This document shows positions 48,501 to 60,288 of a stretch of DNA of 64,000 nucleotides, in pieces; position 1 is the stretch's first letter, and the number at the start of each line of letters is the position of its first letter. The DNA is taken from the NCBI GenBank assembly GCA_019614645.1, contig JABWDB010000016.1, positions 4,712,001-4,776,000 of the forward strand, given 5' to 3'. A program made the position numbers and the translations under genes. A model generated the notes under the pieces. The model made no database searches and was not told where the DNA came from. It saw nothing but the letters and a program-made list of their open reading frames with translations. This stretch comes from Stratiolaelaps scimitus (lineage: Eukaryota; Arthropoda; Arachnida; Mesostigmata; Laelapidae).

Positions 48501-51500
48501 AGCGGACGAAGTGATTTTCTTTGTCGTTTAATTGCTTACTTTGAAGCATTTCCACTGAGTCGTTCGTAGCAGATTACACCTGGGCTATTCCATATCGGTC
48601 AAGTGGTATTCGACTATTTTGGGCGTGTCACAAATGCCCTTGACACAAGAGGAACCAATTGAAACAGACGAACCGGGTGACACAGTGGGCAGGGGCGTAA
48701 TAAAAACATTGTTAACTGGGTACGTGAAGGCAGCCTTTGTCTGCGTGCTGCTCCCGAAGTCGTGAACCAACCCCACCCAGTGGTCGATTCGATGTACTTC
48801 CATTATTATTAGTATTGGCCAGGCTTCACTGAGCCGCGCCCCAATTCTAATAGTAGTAGTTCCTCTGTCGATTCTGGCGCTTCCACATCCTGTTTTCCTT
48901 CTGCTCAGCTCGAACGCCTGAGTCAATTTCTCCTGTTTACTTGATACATAGACCTGCCTGTCACCGCGTCTCGTACAGCGCCATGTTGACTGTCTTGTGA
49001 TTCGCATGTGCAATGTCTTCTTTGCGAGTGCTCGCCGGCAGCCATAGCGAACAAAGCGGTAGCTCTACTCTCAATTAATCGTAACAATGTTGTTAACAAA
49101 TCGCCCCCTTGTTATATCTAGATGGAAAAAGACCAACAACTCCTCCTGATCACTTGCTAGCTTCTCCTTTAGATTCTTATATTGTTGTAGAAAAATTCGC
49201 ATCATCGTGGTCAACACCGTGTGAGCGTCACTGTGGAGAAGTTTCGCAGACGGTTGCAGCAGTGACAGTACAATCATGTGGAGTGCACTCACACATCGAA
49301 CGACTGAGCAACTAGGCTTCGTGAATCAGTCATCAATCAGGTGGAAAAAAAAACCATACCGTTTTATCGTTACGTCTACCTAAGAGCTACACTACTAGAA
49401 GACATGATATGTCAATGTTTCAGGCGACTCACCCCTGGAGGCGTCGGTGTCGGCGGCGTAATTCGGCCTAAGCTCACTCATACCAGATCAATTTTCTGTT
49501 TGACAGTTTTCTACATTATAATCATTATAGTCATCGCAATGATCGTCACTCCAATGACAAACGGGTTATTTACTGTCGCTAGTGGACGTCGATACCCCGT
49601 TTGAGAGTACCATGATTAGGTAATTGAGGTATGGACTATTTGCTCGAAGGTATCTTCCGTTTGTCTCCGCCTGCGGTCTTTGTTACGAGGTAAGCCCGGC
49701 ACTAGAGTAACATATGCTTAGCCTTCTATCGTAGACATTTGGCTGAAGTTGACCTTGATATATTCGTTCTTGTTGCCTTGCAGAATGTATGACCGTTTCG
49801 ACCGAGGCTTCGATACACGTCACCCCGGAAGCGGCTTCTACGGCGAGTATTATGGCAGCTGCTATCCGACGGGTCCCACGAGCTATCCAGGACCAGGTCG
49901 CTACGAGCCTTATGGAGCACCGCCTGGCCGACTTGGCGCCGACCGCCGACCTGGTGGAGGGGTCCGCCCCAAGGCCACAGCAGGTGGTGTGCCGAAGGGT
50001 GCCGCCAGCAATCTCAAAAGTAGCTCATCGAACTCAAAGAAAGCCGGTGGTGGCCGACGACCCTCGGGTAAACGCACATCGGCGGTTCAGTTTACAGCGT
50101 CACGAAGCCGGCTCAAGCCACCGTTCGTGATCTCGCAGTCGAAATGGGGTAACAGCAATCGTTCGTCATGGATATTCCCTCGTTTTGGCGACTACATCGA
50201 TACCCAGGACACGCCGATATGGCTTACACCTGATGATCTCGTTACGAAGTTTGAGGTGCCTCCAGACAACCAGTATTGCCCCGATTGTGGTACGTAATTC
50301 TCAACAGATGGCCGCTTGCGTGTGTGTTTAGCGAACCACAATGATAAAGCAAGTGAACCGAAATTTCATTAGAGTGTTGCACAACTTCCCATCCACTTTA
50401 ACAATACTCCTCGTCGTCAACAAGCTGTAATCCCTGTACCAACAGGAAGCTTCGTTTACGGATGCGCAGAGACCTCGGACGGAGGATGTATCCTCAGTCA
50501 ACGTAGAAGGCTTCATTTATCAGGGTCAACCAAAAGTGTGGTCCAGCTTGTTCAAGCTATATTCATGGCTGGAAAACAATCGTATATTATACTAATTAGT
50601 AGAACGAAGAGCGATATCCGAACGGGTGCCTGTATCTCTGCAGTCTTATACAAATATCTCGTCCTTGCATTGCCGCCAACACAAGGTCAATGCACATTTA
50701 ACAACGAACGCCAGACTCATTATAATTCCGAGCGGTGGCGGTTGTTGAACAGTATTACCATCACAGTAATCCGTCACGCATCTTAGAAATCCATCATACC
50801 TGCACACGTTAGATAACGCTATCAGGTTGTATCTATGCAATGAAAATCTATACCTGAGAGTACGGGGTACCTTGGTACATTAAACGTGAGTTGGTCGTAG
50901 AATTTCGCTGAGCTGAGATGCCTGTCCTTAGCATTATGAACAGCCGAAGCTTATACAGCATCGCTGGCCAAAATTCCCGACACTAACATAATCTGTGCAT
51001 TTTAATCAATACGTAAACAAGATTCAGATTTAGAAATCACAAGAAGTACGACCCCGATTTCTCGGCGGCCAGAACTCAAACAAACGAACTCCTAGTTTAT
51101 ATATATATATATATATATAGCGCCTATAACGACGTTATTTATTTGGCCTTTTTTCGCCATTATCCGTTACATGGTTCGTTTTCAGGCGTTCTGATCATCA
51201 ACCTGAAGCGACATAAAGCGTCCGACATTCACCGGGAGAAGTTGGAAGAGAAGCGAGGCCAGGTTGCCAAGTGGAAGCTGGAGTTTATGGAGCGTAAACG
51301 CAAATACGAGGAGCGCAAGGCGCAGGGTGGCAAAGGTGACGATCATCAAGATGACAAAGACGCCGACGAGGTCGATGAGGACGGAAATGGGGTCGAGGAC
51401 GATGATGAGGTACGAAATCGCTGCTGCTGGTACTGCTGGACCACAGACGGTGGCAACGATTGCAGGGCATCTTTGGTTGCTTGTCAGACCGTGGCGAGAG

Positions 51501-52121
51501 GTGTACATGTTGTATACTCTTGATGGTAGTAGTAGTGGTATTCAAATTTGCGAAACAAAAAACACATACATGCACGAAAATGATGATAACAACAATGTTT
51601 GTTATGCGCGTAATTACGTTTGTTCATGATGATGATTCTGCTATTATTCGATATTATGTTCGTGTGTGAATACGTCTTCTCTATCCTAGGAGGAGGATAC
51701 AGGTGAAGGCGACCTTGAGGATGACGCTGCCGCCTCGAGAGCGGCGCCCGGCTCCGCCTGTGACGAGTCGACCCGAAACAGTCAGGACGCCCTAGGCATT
51801 GGAGACACGATCCCCGCAGAGGAATTGTCGTCCGCAGCCGTCGCAGCTGGAGGCGTAGGAACCAATCAGGAGAACGGGCAAGGTGATGACGACGAGGCAA
51901 TGGACGAATCAATGGAGACTGCTGAAACGACTTCAGCCAGTGGGCAACATTCACAACAATCGTCCACCAGCAGTCAACAGTCGAGCTGTCCGACCGACAC
52001 TACATCAGCGTCGACGACGTGTAATGGAACCATTGATGCCGCAGCAGCGCCGGCCTCTACCACGGCCAGTAGCAGCAGCAGCAGCAGCAGCGAGAGCGGT
52101 ACAACGCAGCTGCAACACTGA
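45509..52121 (+). CDS. Unrecognised nuclear-type protein with one CCHH zinc-finger-like motif
   Basis: Four exons join in phase: 45509-45597, 49784-50289, 51186-51409 and 51690-52121, giving 416 residues. I do not recognise the family. The N-terminus is rich in Gly, Tyr and Pro (MSRFGGYGGPHTANGG, RFDRGFDTRHPG). A basic Ser/Lys/Gly stretch follows, then a conserved-looking block (PPFVISQSKWGNSNRSSWIF, DYIDTQDTPIWLTPDDLV). The spliced CPDCG...LKRHKASDIH makes a C-x2-C-x9-H-x5-H motif across the exon 2/3 junction. After it come a charged helical segment (KWKLEFMERKRKYEERK), an Asp/Glu-rich stretch and a Ser/Thr/Ala/Gln tail. The layout recalls AKAP8/ZNF326-like RNA-associated proteins, but this is only architectural. 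Intron 1 is 4.2 kb and GC-rich. Confidence 0.75.
46252..46311. repeat. Long near-perfect hairpin in intron 1
   Basis: The 28-base arm CCCCTCAATCCATAG... at 46252-46279 pairs with 46284-46311 with only two mismatches and a four-base loop (TCGT). Both arms carry AAACGATTGTA or its complement. It could be a recent inverted duplication or a source of double-stranded RNA. The loop is very short for a classical microRNA precursor. Confidence 0.8.
46646..46692. repeat. CGG trinucleotide repeat
   Basis: An interrupted GGCGGCGGC tract inside intron 1 of the zinc-finger-like gene, in a GC-rich stretch. Confidence 0.85.
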
Positions 52122-52161
52122 TAGTATAGTTGATAAGGAAGAAAGAAAATCACGAGAACTC

Positions 52162-52167
52162 AATAAA
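52162..52167 (+). terminator. Poly(A) signal of the zinc-finger-like gene
   Basis: AATAAA 40 bases after the stop codon. Confidence 0.5.
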
Positions 52168-54783
52168 TTTACTCACCTGAACGACGCACGTATCCGGCAT
52201 ATGACGAAACAACAACAAGACTGAAGCATTAGTGCGCTTCGCAATAGCACACACACACACACACATAGAGACAAACACACACACAAACACATGCATATAC
52301 AAAAATCAAATACAAACAATGGGCTCAAGGAAATTGACGAGAAGCGAGCAGTGGCCACAACAATAGCAACACAAATTTCGACTTAAGGAACGATTCAACG
52401 TGGGGAAACGTTTGATTACGTGTTGATAATAATAATAATTATTATTATTACTATTATAATTATTATTATCATTATTGCACATAGACGAGACAAATACAAG
52501 TGTGGGGTGGGTATGCGATATGTTTGATTTGTCGGGTACACATGAAAATGGGCGGTCGAAACGCAAAATCTTTCATTTGATTTCTGAAGCAGTCAACGGT
52601 CAGTCGAGTCGATATCAGTGTATACTTGAAACAATAATGATGAACCGCTTAATGAGGCTGGGCTTTTCGGGTCTCGCGATCACAATTCGAGAACTGAATA
52701 TGGTCGTAATGACTATCGCTTGTCGAGATAACGAACAGTATCCAGCCGTTGGTCTGTGTGGGCCTATAAATCGGCTGATGATTGAGATCGCTATTCATTC
52801 AGGGATGGCTAGCGTGGGGTGACCTCAGCTGCATTATGCTAGGTACTTCCGTCGGACGTTCATCGATCTGGCCGATACGCCTGTTGGCTGCGGATGCTAT
52901 TATATAGAGCATCAATCACCGCACATGCAAGATGGTGCATAATATTTACAGCGCCTCAGCAAGAGACCACTTCGGGTTCTCGTAACTAAGCTAACGAACA
53001 ACAGAACAATACTAATTGACGCTTGTTCTGTTGGCCGCGCCATGATCTGGGTGCGGCTTGCGTGTGTCTCATTTTTTTTTCGTCACCTGTTCTCTATGAG
53101 AGCAGGAGTTTATACAGTGCTATGAAGCATGGCTCTGTATATCACGCTTGAGTAATGGATCTCGAAAAGGTGACGAGGTTTCGGCCAAATGAAAGATCAC
53201 ATGATGGTGCGACGGGATAATCTTCTCGCCGATTCATGTCACCGTGGTGTCGGGTGTTTATAGGGAGCGAGCGAGGTGGTGATTGGGAGCGGTAAATTAT
53301 ATATGGATGAAGGCGAAAATAAATGCGGTGGTAATAAAAATGGGAGGACAACAATGCTGTTGATGATAACGTCATTATTATGATCATAATGACCACGATG
53401 GTGATGATGATGATTATTATTATTTTTATTGTTTATACATGATTTTATTGATACTTTGCTTGGCGTAACCACCACCATCACCACAACAACAACAACTCTG
53501 ACACTATGAGTAGTGATGGTTATGAAGTTGGGCAGCGACACTTATTGCTCGATTTGACAAGTGCTACATCGGGCTGGAAAATGATATGCTCATGTGTGTG
53601 TGCGTGTGGCGGGGGAGTCGCGCATGAGTTTAGCTTGGACGCAGTGTTCAGCTATTCTGATCTATTGAGATTTACCGCTGAACAAAGGCGCGAACCATCA
53701 GCTGGTAAGCCGTACCTGCATTGACAGGAAGAAAGCTCTGCCGATCTCCACTGGAGAAGCGATCTATCCCGAATGTAAACAAACTCACTACTTAACTTCA
53801 GTGCGTTTTCTACGTGTCAGAAATTTCGCTGCGGCTGATCGGGCTGTCGTCGAAGCGGGGCACGGTGTTCATTTGACAACCTGCTTGTGACTGAACCCTG
53901 TAGCTGATCATCGCTCGGTGGACTAACCGAACGAATAGCCTTCATCAATTGTCTTCAGCACGTGAAGATGAGTGCTGTCATCGTAAATATATATATATAT
54001 ATATATACATGCGCATAGTAAATGAAGAGTACGCCGTACTTCGAAGGTTACGAGATACATACGCTAAGATAAGGCGTACGAGAGGCTTGAATGATTGTCA
54101 TTTCGTTACTTGCCCTGAAACCGATCGTTCACCTTCTCTTGACAACTGAAGCTTCTGTTTCATTTTCCGTTTCAACCGACCTGCTCCCAACTGAAAGCTT
54201 TGCAACTTTACGACCGAGCACGCGAGGGCGTCAATTCGTTAAGGAGCTCACGGATCAGCAATTAGCGTCGAGTATACACGGAAGGACATCGATTTGGGAT
54301 TACATTGCGCATGGCGAAAATTAGCTCTAATTAACCTCGTGCTTACCTAATTGACAAATATCCTAATGGCTGTCATTTTCGGTAATATTCAACTTACGAG
54401 TTTAGCTCGTCTCGAACCGAAATTTTGGTAATACAGTATACAAACAATTAAGTCAATCACCTACGTTATTTCTCTGCTAAGTGTTCACAGAGCGGGAGGC
54501 GAACACTATGGATGAGGTTCGCGAGTCGAATCTGCCAAAATGGCAGAGTGAGATATAGTGGTCGTCATAAATGTAATAATAATATACATTCGTATACAAA
54601 GAAAACTTGAGGACAAAATGCGGTCAGACAAATAGCACGGCAACGAGCAAATGCCGTAACATGGCCGGGCACACAGGGTGCACAATAGGAATGAAGAAAA
54701 AATGAAGATATATATATATATACAATGCATAACAAGGAATATATGTAATCATATAACCCTATTTATATGAACGGCATATAGAA

Positions 54784-54816
<33 letters not shown>

Positions 54817-56651
54817 ATACAGGTACACACACACAGACACGCCGTTTCATCAGATAGTTCCCCTCGTGTAGAGATTGACGTCCGTGATTAACAGAAATGT
54901 TCGGCTCGACTGAGGATTGATGAAGCAACGGACTTCCCCTCAACAAAATTCGATGCAATCGAGTTCCTGCTAGTTCCCCCATCTGAACAACGGTCGAATT
55001 AAACTCTGCCACTCTCCACCAACTCTGATCAGACAGCGGTGGTAAATCGAATAAGAAATAAAATCTCAAAGAACAAACACATTAATAGCATAGGAGAGGA
55101 TACAGACGGAGCATCATATCAATGATACCTATGACAACCCCACACATATATATATATATATACGATATAATGATGGTGATGAAGTTAATAATAATAATAA
55201 TCAAGATGATATAGAATATAATTGAATAAGCAATCTCCGCCACGAATTTCGAGGAAGGCGGCCTGCTAAGCTCGGTTGGTTACGAACCGGTGATAGCCCT
55301 CCCCGTTCACCTGTTTACCGCAACGGGGGTACAGAGAGATGCCCAGATTGTCGAACTCCGGCATTCGGCGCTTTACGCGACCAACAACAGAGCATCAGTG
55401 ACATCAGTCGACGAGGAGAAACACGACAGTTTGACCTATGCCGGTGTTGATGTCACCTTCTACTAAACAGGGACTAGACTCCCTTTCTCGCGGGGGAGGT
55501 GTAGACGGTGGCGGCGGTGGCGGTGGCTCAACCCGTTCCAAGAGAAGTTCGCGTTCCGACGAGGCGATTTATTGTCTCGTTTGGATGAACTGACAAGAGG
55601 GTACCCCAGCGAGAGTATAAAAACATACTTACTAATTATTTCACATTGCTCGACTAGAGCAGTTACGGCGTGTGACAATATTATTATTATTATTATTACT
55701 ATTACTAATTACAATTTATTCATAGAGTAATATATACATACATAGATATGTCAAAATAATATGATAACAAGGATTTGCATGTGATGCGAACGGTGGCAAG
55801 AAAAGGAAGATGTCAAGGTGAAAGAATCGACGATGCCCATTTCATTAAGTTGGATTGTTCATGTGAACAACAATGAGACAAGAAGCTGGCCGAACTATTA
55901 TCAGCTGAAACAGCTGATAAGAGATAACGTAGATACGAGATAGCCTTTGTACACCCTATGGTGGTAATAATATTAAACAACGTAAAACGCTACTGATACT
56001 AATTATAATAATAATAATAATAATAATTATTATTATTATTACGATAGAAATGATGACAGTTACTATTGATAATTATTACCACTACCACACTACGATCTAT
56101 ATGATTACCGTCAGATAACAAACCAATTGCGAATAACTAATAATAAAAAATATTAGCCTTTATATTACATTGATACATTTTCATGGCTGATACGTTCCAC
56201 GCTGAAGTGAAGTCGTACAACCTAATATATATATATAATAATGACAAGACCCTGACATAGGAGGTCGGTGGCATGGCATTACATAATAATAACAATAATG
56301 ATAATAATAATAATAATAATAATAAGTGAAAAGTGATAAGGGTAATGTGAACGCAGTTATATACCGATCAAGAATAGTAAAGCAAACGTGTGCAATTACA
56401 CGAAAAGAAATAGCTAATAAATAGTCAACCGTAATAATTAACAAGCTAAAGCTGAAACAAACCGGGGGAAATCTCTAGTGCAAACAATAAATAAAAAATA
56501 ATAATAAATAGACAAACAAAAACATCACTATATAAGAAAAATAGCGACATGAATACTTAATTTATTGTAGCGGATATAATTTTATATACATATATATAAT
56601 ACTTAAATAAACAGAAGCAATCAGTAAGTGAAGAGCGATCAACAACACCGT

Positions 56652-56690
<39 letters not shown>

Positions 56691-57914
56691 GGTAAGACGC
56701 TATTGCTAGTATTATTAAGTATAGGCGAACAAGTAACATTTTTTTTGTGGTGATTGCAATTACTAACTCCGCTGTCACGACGTACTATCAGTGACAAAGA
56801 AATCGCGCCGAGCTACAAAGCGAGTTGATAAAAGATGATAATAATAATAATAATTATAATAACAGTAATAATGAACGGGTTGACAATATCGAATCGGCAA
56901 AAGACATAAACATGAACCGATTTGGAGAGTGGATGAATGGCGCAGATGCGAGAATTCTAGCCGATCGGAACGCTGATTATCGCGGATTGTGGGACAAGAT
57001 GCTGAATTCATATTATAGTGGTACACAACGAGTATACAGGATGATGAGTATAGTAATAATAATAATAATGTATTGCTTAATTAGAAGATCACAGGATATT
57101 TGACGCGAAACGTCTCTATTTCTTTCTCTGCTTCTCTTTACCGTTTTGCCCAAAACGCCTTTGACGGGAGCGTTTATTTATTTTATAATAGTTGTAATTT
57201 GTATAGAAATTATGAGAATTACGATTGACAAGACAACCATTGTTGCCATTATTATTATTAGTATAGGGGATATGCTGTGACGCGTTGAAATTGAGAGACG
57301 AGTCAAAAGCCTTACTAATGTATTAATTAATTAGTACATACACGGAGATACGACGGAAAGAGGCAGACTTAATAGAATAAACGCATCTATCGATTATTTA
57401 TCAAAGCTGATTCACATAGAATATAATTTAGATAAGACAGCTGATCGGGTGGAATCTATCTCCTCACATATGGGGGTGCAAACACAATGGGGCTCAGTAG
57501 AATTCAAATGATTCGAAGGTTTTCGATGTCACACAAGTATTGAAGAGATGATCATTTATCTCTCACAGTGGATATATACATATATATATATATATAGATG
57601 CCGCTTATCCGATAAAACAGAACAATACACAACAACAACAGATGTAAAATATAAATAACAAAATTTGAACAATCAGTCTCGTGGAAGCTATGACGAGTTA
57701 CGTACAAATATACGAACGAGAGAGGTTTGCTGAACGTAGTTTGACGTAGACGTCATGAAGATTATCATGATACACGTTGGCATCATAGTGAAGGCTGGGA
57801 TTCGCATCATCAAATAATCTACATAATCATTTCTATATTAATTACGGTACATACAGAAACTAGAGCATTGAACAGAATGCCATATGATACGAGTACATAG
57901 ATGTCAGAACAAGC

Positions 57915-57918
<4 letters not shown>

Positions 57919-57978
<60 letters not shown>
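57919..57978. repeat. (TA)n microsatellite
   Basis: Sixty bases of uninterrupted TA. Confidence 0.97.
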
Positions 57979-57981
<3 letters not shown>

Positions 57982-58705
57982 TTATTTTATGAGGTTCTCG
58001 TTCAATTCTCGTAAATCTCAGTCTCGCCCAATACTCTTGGTCTCTTTTTGTCTCCTTACGAATTGACGCGTCAATTTAATAAGTTCGACCTCTCTCTTTC
58101 TCTCTCTCTCTATCTATCTCAGAAGACCACGATGCAGTTCCTTGATTCGATAGAAAACTTGTAAAGTGAACCGTAAAATAAAGCAATCAGACATCAAGAT
58201 CATCTCTATCTCACACTGACTGAAGGCGAATAGTCCAATACAGACAACAACAACAACAACACGAGTGACGTTAAACAAAATTCAAAATAAACTGCTTTGT
58301 TAATACCTCCTAGTGGGCGTGTATATGCTCCCCTTGGGCTATTTGTAATTTTTTTGCAACCGTCGGCAATCAATATAAAGAATCAGTCAATTATAATACA
58401 ATGGAAGACCTATTAATCATAATAATGATAGAAATGATACGTTACGTAGACGTCAACGAAAACGACGTAGAAAGTACATTTGTTTCAGTGCGATTAAATA
58501 TGGTAACGATTACAATAATTATTATTAATTATTACCATCTAAAGAATAATATTATTACTAGCAAAAAAAACATCAACAAGTGTATTTATCACCATGCTAA
58601 TTATTACTATAACACAACAAGAAGTTATTGCAAATATATGGCTATTATATTATACTATTATTCATATGAAACTAGAGATCGTTAGGAGATAATCAAAGGC
58701 AAATA

Positions 58706-58738
<33 letters not shown>

Positions 58739-59556
58739 ATAAAATGAAGATGATGAAAATAACAACAGAAACAGGTGACACGTTAGCGGAGTGTGTAGAG
58801 TGTGTTAGGATAGTTAACAAAGATTAAATAAGAAGAGAGAAACCAACAATAGTAACAAAAACAACAGCAACAAGTGGAAACAGTATGAGGAGAAGGCATA
58901 CAAACTAGCTGATGACGATGATGACGATATGCGGGGCATCCAACAACAAAATTTACTTGACAAACTAATAGAAACGTCGACAAAGAGCTAGTTCACCAGG
59001 GTCGTTTTCGCAGCGGTCACAACGATGCGATTGCTAAACGATCAACCGTCACACAGCTGATACCGATCCTACGAGATAAAGATGCTCACTGAGCACGGGG
59101 CAATGGATAGGAAATATAATGGAACAACGGTCTCGATTCGATGGAACATGTAGTTGGCCGAAAAAGTATTTTGTTTCGCCCGAGTTTTCTATGCCACTTA
59201 CGGTGAACGCAGGAGGACGGAAGAAAATGATGTGGATGATAACTAAGAATAAGAATAATAATAACAAGGACAATAATAATGATATTATTATTATAATAAT
59301 GATAATATACGCGTTGAGTATTTTACATGTACAATTAAATACATATGAATGAATAAAATCAATAAACATCGTACTGTAGTCAAACTGTTAATTGTGTGTG
59401 TTTGTTTTGATCTTTATGCTTACTTTTATTTGCCGCTATCAAAACTAATAATTCATTAAGGAACGAGAGAAGCCATCGTCTTCAAAAATACCATCAATAA
59501 ATAGCACTGTCAATTCACGAGTCGTGAGCGCAAAGAAAAAAACAATGCATATCTTG

Positions 59557-59557
<1 letters not shown>

Positions 59558-59599
<42 letters not shown>
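59558..59599. repeat. (TA)n microsatellite
   Basis: About 42 bases of TA units. Confidence 0.97.
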
Positions 59600-59602
<3 letters not shown>

Positions 59603-60110
59603 GGTGGAGGTTTATGACGGGCTGGAGCCCATCGGAACTCATTTGTAACATCAATGTAGATTATCCTTAGAACATTCAACGCCAACTTGGGGACGAATGG
59701 AGGAAATGTCTCCGAAGACCAATGCTGAGTATGATGATATAAATTCGAAACGTTGCTGGCGTTCGTTGTTACCGTCAGTCGCATGTCGGCAGCAGATATG
59801 CAAACCAGAGCTAAACTGCTTTCACTACAGCTTGATTTATCTTCCAGATATGTCTTGACCAGAAAAATAGCAACTGACTGACATCTCTCTCTATTCAACG
59901 CGATCAACCTAGTCATTATTTACCTAAAGCAATTCAAGTCAGAGTAAACCACGAGAGATCGGCTTTGTTGGTTTTACTTCCGGCTTTATTTCAACATTCA
60001 GCTATAGAGCTGATCAATTTCTACATTTATTCAGCATTGACCACTATCAAACTGATCTTTTCAAAGTCTCATTTTCTCTTTCTCGTTCTTTCTCTCTCTC
60101 TCTCTCTGAC

Positions 60111-60116
60111 TTTAAT
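60111..60116 (-). terminator. Possible poly(A) signal of NDUFA9
   Basis: The minus strand reads ATTAAA here, about 170 bases after the NDUFA9 stop codon. It is a common variant signal; no AATAAA is closer. Confidence 0.35.
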
Positions 60117-60288
60117 TTCTGGCTATAATACAAACCAGAGTATGACAATAATCTAAAATTCGCCGTAGTAGGTCCGGACAGACGGAGAGGTCCCCCCTGT
60201 AGCTTAGTCCTTCGTCACCCTACGAGTCTGCTCCGTATATAGCCACCCCGCTCGCCGTTCTTTCTAGGGTTCTCGTTGACAAACCATA

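Larger units (their letters stand above)
52168..60110. other. AT-rich spacer without recognised gene
   Basis: About 8 kb dominated by simple repeats: ATT/TAA tracts near 52430-52475, 53400-53430, 55680-55700, 56008-56040 and 56280-56320, and TA tracts near 53986, 54785, 55145, 56657, 57919 and 59558. A palindrome TTATCAGCTG-AAA-CAGCTGATAA lies at 55898-55920. The open frames here follow the repeats and show no domains. Part may be an extended 3' UTR of the gene ending at 52121. Confidence 0.55.

Noticed and set aside
48585..49013. 142-codon minus-strand frame in intron 1 of the zinc-finger-like gene
   Set aside because: No domain, no neighbouring exons with matching phase, and typical chance composition.
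55898..55920. Palindrome TTATCAGCTG-AAA-CAGCTGATAA as a regulatory site
   Set aside because: It is perfect but short and isolated in AT-rich spacer, with no nearby gene start; recorded only as sequence structure.
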